A stretch of 64,000 bases of DNA from Pseudoselenomonas ruminantium (GTDB lineage: Bacteria; Bacillota; Negativicutes; Selenomonadales; Selenomonadaceae): contig SVBX01000012.1 of the NCBI GenBank assembly GCA_015058655.1, positions 1 to 64,000 on the forward strand, read 5' to 3'. The position numbers were made by a program, and so were the translations under genes. Positions within the stretch are counted from its first letter, which is position 1. The number at the start of each line of letters is the position of its first letter. Below the pieces are notes generated by a model, which ran no database searches, was not told the DNA's origin, and worked only from the letters and a program-made list of their open reading frames with translations. Below are positions 47,634 to 56,178 of the stretch, piece by piece.

Positions 47634-48911
47634 TTATTTAGTCAGCCTGTCGGCGCAGCGCTGAGCCTCGAAGCGAATGCGTTCCTCGTCCAGGGTCTTC
47701 AATTCATGCTTCTCCATGAGCACCTTGCCTGCCACCAGCACCGTATCTACAGAGGAAGAACGGGCGGAGTAAGCCAAGAGCGACACCAGGTTGTGACGGG
47801 GACACCACATGACATTGTTCAAATCGAAGAGCACAACATCTGCCAGGGCTCCAGCCTCAAGCCTGCCAGCATCTTTCAGCCCCACAGCCTGAGCACTGTA
47901 CTCCGTGCCCATCTTGACAGCTTCCAAGGCTGGCACTGCCAACGGGTCGCAGGCGGCAACCTTGTGCAGCAGGGCAGAAAGCTGTACTTCTTCCAGCATA
48001 TCAAGATTGTTGTTGGAAGAAGCACCGTCCGTCCCCAAGCCCACGCAGATACCTTCCTTCAGCAAGCGGGGCACAGGAGCTATGCCACTGGCCAGCTTCA
48101 TATTGCTGCCGGGGTTGTGGACCACGCGGATATGATGCTTCTTGATGATATCAATATCCTCATCATCCACATGCACGCAGTGAGCCGCCATGGTGCCATG
48201 CTCGAAAAGCCCTGTGGACTCCACATGGGCAAAGGGACGCTTGCCGTATTCCTTCAGGCAGTTCTCCACTTCCCCCTGGGTTTCTGACATATGGATATGG
48301 ATTTCAGCATTGTATTCATCAGCCGCCTTGCTGACCTTCTTCAAGAACTCCGGCGGGCAGGTGTAGAGAGCATGAGGGGCAAACATCACTGTCACCCTGC
48401 CCTCCCCCGCGCCGTGGAAATCCCTGTAAAGGGCTGCAGCCTCTTCAAGCTTCTTGTCACTGTCGGGGGCTACGCCTATGAGGCCGCGGGAAAGAATCCC
48501 CCGCAAGCCGGATTCGATGGTCGCCTCGGCGACCCTTTCCTCGCAAGGCCCGTACAAGTCAGCGAAGGCAGTAGTGCCGGAGCGAATCATCTCTGCCGCT
48601 GCCAGCATGGCTCCCCAGTAAATATCATCGCTGCCCATCTTTTCCTCAACAGGCCAAATCTTATTGGTCAGCCAGTCCATGAGCTCCATGTCATCTGCAT
48701 AGCTTCTCAGCAGATTCATGGAAGCATGGGTATGGGCGTTCACCAGGCCGGGAATGGCAAAGTGATCCTTGCCGTCTATGGTCTTATCCGGCAAAAAGCC
48801 TTCCGGCACTTCCCCCATGGCCTTGATGCGGTCCCCCTCAATCATGATGTTGGTGAGGGGTGTAGTGCCATCAGGCAAAAGGGCATGCACATTCTTGATT
48901 AGCGTCTTCAA
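47634..48911 (-). CDS. mtaD: 5'-methylthioadenosine/S-adenosylhomocysteine deaminase
   Basis: The 425-aa amidohydrolase has metal ligands HTH in GLVNAHTHASMNLLR (near 60), later His residues in IHIHMSET and AAHCVH, and the catalytic Asp in LGTDGASSNNNLDM. These features match the MtaD/SAH-deaminase/DadD family. It deaminates SAH to S-inosylhomocysteine, and perhaps methylthioadenosine or 5'-deoxyadenosine. The TTG start at 48911 is supported by GGAGG seven bases upstream. It starts 16 bases after ahcY, so the two act together. Confidence 0.92.
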   Translation of the reverse strand: MKTLIKNVHALLPDGTTPLTNIMIEGDRIKAMGEVPEGFLPDKTIDGKDHFAIPGLVNAHTHASMNLLRSYADDMELMDWLTNKIWPVEEKMGSDDIYWGAMLAAAEMIRSGTTAFADLYGPCEERVAEATIESGLRGILSRGLIGVAPDSDKKLEEAAALYRDFHGAGEGRVTVMFAPHALYTCPPEFLKKVSKAADEYNAEIHIHMSETQGEVENCLKEYGKRPFAHVESTGLFEHGTMAAHCVHVDDEDIDIIKKHHIRVVHNPGSNMKLASGIAPVPRLLKEGICVGLGTDGASSNNNLDMLEEVQLSALLHKVAACDPLAVPALEAVKMGTEYSAQAVGLKDAGRLEAGALADVVLFDLNNVMWCPRHNLVSLLAYSARSSSVDTVLVAGKVLMEKHELKTLDEERIRFEAQRCADRLTK

Positions 48912-48926
48912 AACTGATCCTCCCCA

Positions 48927-50168
48927 TCAAGCCATGTTCAGATAAGCCTGCTGCTCAGGAGTCAGCTTGTCGATGCTGACCCCAAGGGACTTCAGCTTGA
49001 TTTCCGCGATGCGCTGGTTGATGGAGTCCGGCATGAGATGCACAGCCTTCTCCATCTCCTTGCCATGCTCCAAAAGGTGCAGGGCAGAGAAGAACTGCAC
49101 GCCGAAGGACAGATCCATGATCTCTGCCGGGTGACCGTCGCCTGCCGCCAGGTTCACCAGACGCCCCTCTGCCAGCAGGTAGAGCTTCCTGCCATCTTCC
49201 TGCAGGAATTCCTCGATGTTGTTCCTCACCTTGCGGCGGGATTTGGACATGGCCTCCAGTTCGGGAATGTTGATTTCCACATCGAAGTGGCCGGAGTTGG
49301 CCATCATAGCCCCGTCCTTCATGACCTTGAAGTGACGGTCGCGGATCACATCCTTGTCACCAGTGAGGGTAAGGAATATGTCTCCCTCTTTGGCAGCCTC
49401 ATCCATGGTCATAACACGGAAACCATCAAAGACTGCCTCGATGGCCTTGATGGGGTCAACCTCGGTGATGATGACATTGGCGCCCAGTCCCCGGGCTCGC
49501 ATGGCGCCGCCCTTGCCGCACCAGCCATAGCCTGCAATGACCACGGTCTTGCCTGCAATAACCAGATTGGTGGTACGCATGATGCCATCCCAAGTGGACT
49601 GGCCCGTGCCGTAACGGTTATCGAAGAGGTACTTGCAGTAAGCATCATTGGCGGCAATCATGGGGAATTCCAGCTTGCCCTGATCTGCCAGCGCCCTCAA
49701 CCTGTGCACACCTGTGGTGGTCTCCTCGGAGCCGCCGATAATGCCCGTCAAGAGTTCCCTGCGCTTGGTATGGAGCATATGCACCAAGTCGCCGCCATCG
49801 TCAATGACTATATCCGGCTTGATATCCAAAGCCCTGTTGATGAAGGTATCGTACTCTTCATCAGTGCAGCCATGCCAGGCAAAGACATTAACCCCGTCCT
49901 CTACCAGGGCAGCTGCCACATCGTCCTGGGTGGAAAGAGGATTGCTGCCGGTAAGAGCCACCTCAGCGCCTGCATGATGGAAGATTTCTGCCATATAGGC
50001 CGTCTTGGCCTCAAGGTGCAAGGTAATGACCATCTTTTTGCCAGCAAAGGGCTTGGACTTGGAAAATTCCTCGTCCACCGCCGCCATCACCGGCATGAAG
50101 TTCTTGACCCACTCAATCTTATCATGTCCAGACGGTGCCAGCCTAATGTCTCTTATCATTGATTCCAT
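48927..50168 (-). CDS. ahcY: S-adenosylhomocysteine hydrolase (short form; possibly S-inosylhomocysteine hydrolase)
   Basis: The 413-aa NAD-dependent enzyme has IRDIRLAPSGHDKIEWV, LTGSNPLSTQDDVAAAL, FAWHGCTDEEY, the Rossmann motif GYGWCGKG (near 217), SGHFDVEI and the NLAAGDGHP loop. It lacks the 40-residue insertion of the long bacterial/eukaryal enzyme, as do archaeal and thermophile forms. It hydrolyses SAH to adenosine plus homocysteine. Because it is cotranscribed with a SAH deaminase, its real substrate could be S-inosylhomocysteine, as found for the methanogen enzyme. AAGGAGG precedes ATG 50168. Confidence 0.93.
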   Translation of the reverse strand: MESMIRDIRLAPSGHDKIEWVKNFMPVMAAVDEEFSKSKPFAGKKMVITLHLEAKTAYMAEIFHHAGAEVALTGSNPLSTQDDVAAALVEDGVNVFAWHGCTDEEYDTFINRALDIKPDIVIDDGGDLVHMLHTKRRELLTGIIGGSEETTTGVHRLRALADQGKLEFPMIAANDAYCKYLFDNRYGTGQSTWDGIMRTTNLVIAGKTVVIAGYGWCGKGGAMRARGLGANVIITEVDPIKAIEAVFDGFRVMTMDEAAKEGDIFLTLTGDKDVIRDRHFKVMKDGAMMANSGHFDVEINIPELEAMSKSRRKVRNNIEEFLQEDGRKLYLLAEGRLVNLAAGDGHPAEIMDLSFGVQFFSALHLLEHGKEMEKAVHLMPDSINQRIAEIKLKSLGVSIDKLTPEQQAYLNMA

Positions 50169-50262
50169 GCTATTGCCCTCCTTCTAAAAGCTATGTTCTA
50201 TTCTAACACACAACCCCCGCCATGTCACCTGACCGAGGACTTCTTCTTATGTCGTTGTACTA

Positions 50263-50288
50263 AAAAAGCACCCACATAATGAGTGCTT
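50263..50288 (-). terminator. Terminator of the Panacea pair
   Basis: AAGCAC / GTGCTT (50266-50271 with 50283-50288) overlaps the stop of the last gene and is followed on the minus strand by TTTTTT. Confidence 0.75.
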
Positions 50289-50733
50289 ATCGTTTTACTG
50301 GGTATACTTCGTGATTTGGATCATACCAGAGGACATAGAAGTTGTCATCCAGTCTCAGTCCCACTATCCGCAGCATATTGGTGAACGCAAAGGAGAACAA
50401 GTCTCCAGCCATATCCTCTAAGTCAATTGCCTTCAGCCGGTCTCTCGCATCCTTAGACAGTCTCTCGACATTATCCAGATAATGGTGCTTGCTTTTTCCC
50501 CTGTCATGGGTCTGCTTGGATATATCAACCCATGTCATGCAGGAATACATCATCATCTTATCAAGGAAAAGTCCAGCCTTGAAGTCACTCCGGGATAAAT
50601 CAAAGGCAAACTTGCCGTTGCGATCAATCTTCTCAAAGCGGAAATGAGGCTTGCCACTAGCTACTTGCTGGAGCTGTACCTGCTTCCTTGCTTCCGACTT
50701 GGCAAGTTTTACTTGCTTGACTTTGCTCGCCAT
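50287..50733 (-). CDS. Unrecognised partner of the Panacea antitoxin (candidate toxin)
   Basis: The 148-aa protein has a Lys-rich N-terminal part (about 1-25), then RFEKIDRNGKFAFDLS, LFLDKMMMYS, a HDRGKSKHHYL segment and a well-ordered end LLRIVGLRLDDNFYVLWYDPNHEVYPV, read approximately. No named family was recognised with confidence. It is basic, as many nucleic-acid-targeting toxins are. The ATG overlaps the antitoxin stop by one base (TGATG) with GGGAG upstream, so the two are coupled. It is more AT-rich than the flanking housekeeping genes. Toxin status is inferred from the antitoxin neighbour. Confidence 0.65.
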   Translation of the reverse strand: MASKVKQVKLAKSEARKQVQLQQVASGKPHFRFEKIDRNGKFAFDLSRSDFKAGLFLDKMMMYSCMTWVDISKQTHDRGKSKHHYLDNVERLSKDARDRLKAIDLEDMAGDLFSFAFTNMLRIVGLRLDDNFYVLWYDPNHEVYPVKR

Positions 50734-51167
50734 CACAAGCTCCCGTAATACTCGCCCATTGCCGTCTTGGTTATGACATTTGAGCAGTAGTCAAAATCCC
50801 CAAGTCCCTTGCGCATATCCTTCCAAGGGGGCTCTGCGTGTGAAATTGCCCTAAGCTCATAAGGTTCCTTATCCCCATAATTGCTAAGGACAACATCTAT
50901 AGTCTCCTTCTCATCGGCAGACAATGCAGAAGGATCAGCCTTGGGAAGCAAACTCGCATCCACAGAAAACATTCCCTTATGCACATGGAAGAGTTCCGGA
51001 CACACAGGACCATTGCGCCATGCCTCGAAATCCTCATCAAACAGAGGCTCCCCAGTCCATGCCAAAGACCATGCCTGGGAATAATAGCACAGCTTCTGCA
51101 ATTTCCATGTGCTCATACTCCCTTGCTTTTCCAGAATATATTTTGCAACATCGAAAACCGTAGCCAT
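50733..51167 (-). CDS. Panacea-domain (DUF4065, SocA-like) antitoxin
   Basis: The 144-aa protein shows the DUF4065/Panacea pattern: VFDVAKYILEKQG, TWKLQKLCYYSQAWSL, PLFDEDFEAWRNGPVCPEL, and the C-terminal SHAEPPWKDMR. Panacea proteins are antitoxins that neutralise many unrelated toxins encoded next to them. ATG 51167 follows GGGAGGTG. A promoter is visible 30 bases upstream. It is first in the pair, before the candidate toxin, between ahcY and scpB. Confidence 0.85.
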   Translation of the reverse strand: MATVFDVAKYILEKQGSMSTWKLQKLCYYSQAWSLAWTGEPLFDEDFEAWRNGPVCPELFHVHKGMFSVDASLLPKADPSALSADEKETIDVVLSNYGDKEPYELRAISHAEPPWKDMRKGLGDFDYCSNVITKTAMGEYYGSL

Positions 51168-51199
51168 ACTTACACCTCCCTGCCCCACAAACTTTGTTC

Positions 51200-51228
51200 A
51201 TGTTATCACAAATAACTTTTGGTGACAA
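51200..51228 (-). promoter_or_regulatory. Promoter of the Panacea pair
   Basis: TTGTCA (51223-51228) and TAACAT (51200-51205) are separated by 17 bases on the minus strand, about 30 bases before the antitoxin start. Confidence 0.6.
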
Positions 51229-51349
51229 TACCACTATACTACATTATCGGTCGAGTCTCCTTCCTGCTTAAATAATTTTTTGCAAGACCCCTGCACCAGC
51301 CGAAGCCATGCCCTATCATTCCGCAAGCTTGAACATTTCCCCCGCCGTG

Positions 51350-51994
51350 TCACGGCAGGGGACTATTATCGCTATCGTTTTCTTTCATTTCAACTATTTC
51401 ATCGTCTTCTTCGCCCTCGCCCATGCCTTCAAGTTCGCCTAAAAGTTCCAGCTGCTCATCATCCATGCCAACGGCAGCTTCCCTGTCGCTGGGCAGGTTG
51501 GGCAAATCCTCCAGGGAATCCAGTCCGAAGGTACGCAAGAAGGTATCAGTGGTGCCATAGAGGATTGGCCTTCCCAAAACCTGCTTGCGGCCCACCTCGG
51601 AGATAAGTTCCAGCTCTATAAGCTTGCTGAGGGCTCTCTCTATGCGAACCCCTCGGATGTGCTCTATCTCCTGCTTGGTAATTGGCTGCTTGAAGGCAAT
51701 GATGGAGAGGGTTTCCATGGTGGGAGCAGAAAGCTTCCTGTCAACCACCTGCGAAAGCCGCTCCACGACAGGGTAAAGTTCCGGCCTGGTGGCAAGCTGC
51801 AGACCTCCTGCCACCCGCCTGATGGTAAGGCCGCTATGGCGCTCATCCAGCTCTTTCTGCAAGCGGGTCGTAAGATTCTGCACCGTCAGGAGGTCAGCAT
51901 GAAGGATGTCCGCCAAATCCTCCATGCTCATGGGGTCTCCTGCAGCAAACATCACCGCCTCCAGCGCAGCCGTTGTCGGCAATCCTTCATTCAT
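51350..51994 (-). CDS. scpB: Segregation and condensation protein B
   Basis: The 214-aa protein has two winged-helix domains. The first contains LEAVMFAAGDPMS and the second has LSIIAFKQPITKQEIEHIRGV and LYGTTDTFLRTFGL. The tail is acidic (EGEEDDEIVEM). It binds ScpA and SMC to form bacterial condensin. GGAGGAGG precedes ATG 51994, and the gene overlaps the end of scpA. Confidence 0.96.
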   Translation of the reverse strand: MNEGLPTTAALEAVMFAAGDPMSMEDLADILHADLLTVQNLTTRLQKELDERHSGLTIRRVAGGLQLATRPELYPVVERLSQVVDRKLSAPTMETLSIIAFKQPITKQEIEHIRGVRIERALSKLIELELISEVGRKQVLGRPILYGTTDTFLRTFGLDSLEDLPNLPSDREAAVGMDDEQLELLGELEGMGEGEEDDEIVEMKENDSDNSPLP

Positions 51995-52730
51995 CTTCCT
52001 CCTCCTTTCCCCCTACGCAGATATAGATATCCGCAAAAAGCCGCTGCTGCCTCACCACTACCGCTTTCAGCTTTATCAGCTCCAGAAGGGCCAGAAAGGT
52101 TACTATCAGCTCGCTGCGGCTGCCCGTGGGAAAGGCTTCTGCAAAGAGCAGACGGCCACCGCTGCGGTCCAGCAGGTTCAGCAGGTAGTGCATCTTATCC
52201 TGGATATTGTAGCTCTCCGGCTCCACCAACGCCTTGGGGATGGAAAGTTCTTCTTTTATGTCCAATACCGTCTGGAAAGCCTCCAAAAGCAGGGAAAGCT
52301 TGAGATTTGCCGGGGGCAGATGGTGCACAGGCAAAGCCAGCGGCTCTCTGGCCACATATTTCTCATGGGTGCCAGCCATGCCCTCAAGCACAGAGCTCAC
52401 CTGCTTGAACTTGCGGTACTCCAGAATGCGCCGCACCAGTTCCAGCCTAGGGTCTTCTTCCTCCTCTTCCTGCGGGGCGGGAGGCTTGGGCAGCATCATG
52501 CGGGATTTGATCTGCAGGAGCGTGGCTGCCATCACCAAAAAGGAACTGGCAATCTCCATATCAAATTCCTGCATCTGTCGAAGATAATCCAGATACTGTT
52601 CCGTCAGCTTGGCTATGGGTATATCATAGATATCTATCTTGTCCTTCTCAATCAGGTGCATCAGAAGATCCATTGGCCCTTCAAAGGCTTCCAGATGCAC
52701 CGTGTAGCCCTTGGGCCTTGCCTCTTCCAT
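51987..52730 (-). CDS. scpA: Segregation and condensation protein A (kleisin)
   Basis: The 247-aa kleisin has the N-terminal SMC-binding helix with FEGPMDLLMHLIEKDKIDIYD, EYLDYLRQMQEFDMEIASSFLVMAA near 60, an acidic linker (QEEEEEDP) and a C-terminal winged helix (VTFLALLELIKL). It bridges SMC heads and ScpB. It starts two bases after the M50 protease stop and overlaps scpB by eight bases, so scpAB are coupled. Confidence 0.96.
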   Translation of the reverse strand: MEEARPKGYTVHLEAFEGPMDLLMHLIEKDKIDIYDIPIAKLTEQYLDYLRQMQEFDMEIASSFLVMAATLLQIKSRMMLPKPPAPQEEEEEDPRLELVRRILEYRKFKQVSSVLEGMAGTHEKYVAREPLALPVHHLPPANLKLSLLLEAFQTVLDIKEELSIPKALVEPESYNIQDKMHYLLNLLDRSGGRLLFAEAFPTGSRSELIVTFLALLELIKLKAVVVRQQRLFADIYICVGGKEEEDE

Positions 52731-52732
52731 TA

Positions 52733-53359
52733 TCAGAAGAAGGGGCTGAGCACAGCTATGAATACATCCCAGATAATACGCTGTGCCGGCACAAAGATAA
52801 GGTGCAGGATAGGTGTCCAGATCAGGACAATGAGAATGAGAAAGCTGTAGCGCTCCAGCTGGACATATTTGTAAGCCAAATCAGAGGGCAGGAAATACTT
52901 CAGAATATGGGAACCGTCCAAAGGCGGCAGCGGAATCATATTGAAGATGGCAAAGTTGATATTGTAAATGACCATGAGCTGGAACACCATAGTCACGCCG
53001 GTAGAGCGTCCATAGCCCATCTTCAGCAGCACCAGCCATACCACCAAAGCCACGAATGCCGTCAGGAGATTGGCAGCAGGCCCTGCCAGAGATACCAGGA
53101 TGTCCCCCTTCTTGGGGTCGCGGAAATTCCTGGGATTTATGGTGACAGGCTTGGCCCAGCCAAAACGCACCAAAAACAGCATCAAAAGGCCGATGGGGTC
53201 GATATGAGCCTTGGGATTCAAGGTAAGGCGCCCCATCATCTTAGGAGTGAAATCTCCCATGGCCACCGCCACCCGGGCGTGTGCGTACTCATGTATCACC
53301 AGGGCGATGATAAGCCCTGGCAAGCCAGCTACAAGAGACTGCCAGCTGAAATCGAACAT
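52733..53359 (-). CDS. Site-2 protease family (M50) membrane metalloprotease
   Basis: The 208-aa protein has zinc ligands HEYAHA in the second helix (near 23) and IPLPPLDGSHI (the third-ligand region, near 140), with about five helices and no PDZ domain. This is the short YwhC-like type often found next to scpA in Firmicutes. Its natural substrate is unknown. GGAGGATTGGTTT precedes ATG 53359. Confidence 0.92.
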   Translation of the reverse strand: MFDFSWQSLVAGLPGLIIALVIHEYAHARVAVAMGDFTPKMMGRLTLNPKAHIDPIGLLMLFLVRFGWAKPVTINPRNFRDPKKGDILVSLAGPAANLLTAFVALVVWLVLLKMGYGRSTGVTMVFQLMVIYNINFAIFNMIPLPPLDGSHILKYFLPSDLAYKYVQLERYSFLILIVLIWTPILHLIFVPAQRIIWDVFIAVLSPFF

Positions 53360-53379
53360 AAACCAATCCTCCTAGAAAA

Positions 53380-53922
53380 TCAACCCTGTCTGGCAGCAGC
53401 CATCAAGATGGAAACCACGGATTTCGCATCGATGATCCTGCCGTCATTCACCATTTCCACAGCCTCCTTGAGAGGCACCTTCACCACATTGATGAATTCA
53501 TCCTCATCGGTATGCTGCTCCCCTGCATGAAGGCCAGTGGCAAGATAAAGATGGATATACTCATTGGAAAAACCCACAGTGGTGGCAATGGTAGTCATTT
53601 TCTCTATTTTGTCGGCAGTATAGCCTGTTTCCTCGGAAAGCTCCCTCTCAGCGCAAACCAGCGGATCCTCGTCCGGGGCATCCAGCTTGCCTGCCGGCAC
53701 TTCCAGCGTAACCTTCCCGACAGGATAGCGGTACTGCTTCACCAGGATTATGGAACCATCAGGAAACATGGGAATCACAGAAGATGCCCCAGGATGCTTG
53801 ATCCATTCCCGGGTGGCAGTATTCCCATTGGGCAGCTTCACCGTATCCCGGCGCACATGCAAGAGCGTGCCGTCAAATATGTTCTCCGAGGCAATGCCTG
53901 TTTCAATCAATGCTTCATCCAT
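53380..53922 (-). CDS. nudF: Nudix hydrolase, ADP-ribose pyrophosphatase type
   Basis: The 180-aa protein has an N-terminal beta domain (LHVRRDTVKLPNG, REWIKHPGASSVIP), then VPAGKLDAPDEDP and a Nudix box ending AERELSEETGY. It resembles NudF, which splits ADP-ribose to AMP and ribose 5-phosphate. ATG 53922 has AGGAGG upstream, and the twelve codons upstream are in the recN spacer. It begins 20 bases after the recN stop, in the scpBA-M50-nudF-recN run. Confidence 0.9.
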   Translation of the reverse strand: MDEALIETGIASENIFDGTLLHVRRDTVKLPNGNTATREWIKHPGASSVIPMFPDGSIILVKQYRYPVGKVTLEVPAGKLDAPDEDPLVCAERELSEETGYTADKIEKMTTIATTVGFSNEYIHLYLATGLHAGEQHTDEDEFINVVKVPLKEAVEMVNDGRIIDAKSVVSILMAAARQG

Positions 53923-53941
53923 CTCAATCTTCCTCCTGCTT

Positions 53942-55654
53942 TTATGCTGTATGGGCAAATTGCTGCTTTTTCATCCGGGCATGACTCACCATTTCCCTGG
54001 CGTTGTCCAGAGATGCTGTGGTAAGATCTGCCCCGGAAGCCATGCGGGCAATCTCTCTGACACGCTCATGCTCCGACAAGGGACGCACCTGAGTGACCGT
54101 AGACTGTCCCACAGAGCTTTTAGCAATATAAAGATGCTGGTCCGCCATGCAGGCAATCTGCGGCAAATGAGTGATGCAGAGCACCTGCTTGAAATTTGCC
54201 ACCAGGGCAATGCGCTCTGCCACCATCTGAGCAGTGCGCCCGCCTATGCCGGTGTCTATCTCATCGAAAACCATGCTGCCGATAGCCCTGTCCCGGGAGG
54301 CCGCCACAGCTTTGATAGCCAAGGCAATACGGGAAAGCTCGCCGCCCGAAGCCACCTTTTGCAATGGCTTTTCTGCCTCTCCAGGATTGGCGGAAAAGAA
54401 CATAGACACCGTATCTGCCCCGGAGGCAGCGAATTTGCCTGACCTGCCTATCTCAACACGAAAAACTGCCTTAGGCATGCCCAATGACAAAAGCTGCTCC
54501 CCTATGGCCCCAGACAAGGCTTCAGCTGACCTCTGGCGCCACTTGGTGAGAATGGCCGCTTTCTGCTCCATTTCCCCGTGAAGTTTTGCCATCTGTTCCT
54601 TCAGAGCTGCCATATCATCATCGTAGTTCTCTATTTCAGCCAGTTCCTGCTGCACCTTCTTCTGATGCGCCAAAACATCAGCCACTGTGACACCATATTT
54701 CCTGCACAGCTTATCAATAAGGTCCATGCGGGTCTGCAGCTTGTCCAGACGGGCCGGGCTATAATCAAGTGATTCCCCATAATCCCGCAGCTCATAAGCC
54801 GCTTCCTGCAGGGAAATCTCTGCTTCCTCTACGATGGTCTGGGCATTTGCAAGGCTATCATCATAGCGGCTGATATCAGCCAGGTGCTTTTTCACCAGGG
54901 AAACAGCCGACAGTATGCCCAGGCCAGACTTGCCGCCACCTTCAAAAAGACCATACGCCTCCTCAGCATGATTAGCAATCTTTTCCGCATGGGAGAGCTT
55001 GCGGATTTCCGCCTCCAGTTCCTCATCTTCGCCCTCCCTGAGCTGGGCTTCGCTGATTTCCTTGTCCTGCCAACGAAGCATGTCCAGCCGCTGGGCATTT
55101 TCCCTGGCCGCCTGCTCCTTGGCCTTGCACTTCTGCTGGCAGTCATGCCATGCGGTGTAGCTCTTGCCATAATCAGCGAGGGATTCCTGCACCTCCGGCA
55201 AAAAACTATCCACCAGATTGAACTGGTTTGCTTCCTTAAGCAGCGCTAGATTCTCATTCTGGCCATGAATATCCACCAGCAGGGTTCCCAGCTGCTTCAG
55301 CACAGCCAGCGTCAAATGGCATCCATTCACCAGTACAATGCCACGCCCCCCTCGGTTTAACTGACGGGTGACAATAACCTGCCCCTCTTCAGTGTCAACT
55401 GCCTGACTCTCAAGGAACTCCTTGAGTTCGTCAGGCATGCTGTCAAAGGAAAAGACAGCCTCTATCCTCAGCCAATCACAGCCGGTGCGTATCATATCCC
55501 CGGAAAGCCTCTGCCCGAGAATTCCTCCCAGCGCATCTATGAGGATAGATTTGCCCGCGCCTGTCTCACCGGTGAGGATATTGAGACCGGCACCAAATTC
55601 CACCTGCACATGCTCCAGCAAAGCAAAGTTCCAAACTGTCAAAGTCTTCAGCAT
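53942..55654 (-). CDS. recN: DNA repair protein RecN
   Basis: The 570-aa SMC-like ATPase has LTVWNFALLEHVQVEF, Walker A TGETGAGKSILIDAL (near 30), a long coiled-coil middle (about 150-370), the signature region KVASGGELSRIALAIK and Walker B MVFDEIDTGIGG, then HLPQIACMAD. It acts early at double-strand breaks. The ATG at 55654 is used; an ATG three codons upstream is too close to AAGGAG. Confidence 0.96.
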   Translation of the reverse strand: MLKTLTVWNFALLEHVQVEFGAGLNILTGETGAGKSILIDALGGILGQRLSGDMIRTGCDWLRIEAVFSFDSMPDELKEFLESQAVDTEEGQVIVTRQLNRGGRGIVLVNGCHLTLAVLKQLGTLLVDIHGQNENLALLKEANQFNLVDSFLPEVQESLADYGKSYTAWHDCQQKCKAKEQAARENAQRLDMLRWQDKEISEAQLREGEDEELEAEIRKLSHAEKIANHAEEAYGLFEGGGKSGLGILSAVSLVKKHLADISRYDDSLANAQTIVEEAEISLQEAAYELRDYGESLDYSPARLDKLQTRMDLIDKLCRKYGVTVADVLAHQKKVQQELAEIENYDDDMAALKEQMAKLHGEMEQKAAILTKWRQRSAEALSGAIGEQLLSLGMPKAVFRVEIGRSGKFAASGADTVSMFFSANPGEAEKPLQKVASGGELSRIALAIKAVAASRDRAIGSMVFDEIDTGIGGRTAQMVAERIALVANFKQVLCITHLPQIACMADQHLYIAKSSVGQSTVTQVRPLSEHERVREIARMASGADLTTASLDNAREMVSHARMKKQQFAHTA

Positions 55655-55707
55655 GCCCTGCATATCTCCTTCTGCATTTCCTGCTTATAATGTCATATGA
55701 GCAAATT

Positions 55708-56157
55708 TTAAAAATACTGGCTCAAACGCTTTACCACCTTGGGCACTGCGGCCTTAGGCTTGATGACTGCCAGGATGTTGTCATCCCCGGCAATAGTGCC
55801 AATGATCTCAGGCCACTGTGACTGGTCAAGGCCTGCTGCTACAAGGCTGGCACTGCCCGGCAGTGTTTTCACCACTATCAGATTCTCACTGGAGTCCACC
55901 CCAGTCACATTGTCCTTGAGCAGTCTTGCCAGGCGATCCTTGGTAAATACAACATTTTCCTGCGGTGGAGACGCATAGCGATAGCGGCCGCTTTCCGTAG
56001 GCACCTTGATGAGCATCATTTCCTTGATATCCCTTGATACTGTGGCCTGGGTCACCTGTATATTCATGTTGCGCAAGGCTTCTGCCAATTCCTCCTGGGT
56101 TTCCACCACCTGATTTTCGATAATCTCCTTGATTATTGCATGACGCTTGCTCTTCAT
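55708..56157 (-). CDS. argR: Arginine repressor ArgR/AhrC
   Basis: The 149-aa protein has an N-terminal winged helix (RHAIIKEIIENQVVETQEELAEAL, VTQATVSRDIKEM) and a C-terminal hexamerisation domain with the arginine-binding GTIAGDDNILAVIK. It represses arginine synthesis with arginine as corepressor. No ARG box was recognised nearby. AAGAGGTGAG precedes ATG 56157. The nadK-argR-recN order is typical of Firmicutes. Confidence 0.96.
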   Translation of the reverse strand: MKSKRHAIIKEIIENQVVETQEELAEALRNMNIQVTQATVSRDIKEMMLIKVPTESGRYRYASPPQENVVFTKDRLARLLKDNVTGVDSSENLIVVKTLPGSASLVAAGLDQSQWPEIIGTIAGDDNILAVIKPKAAVPKVVKRLSQYF

Positions 56158-56178
56158 CTTATCTCACCTCTTGCCGGT

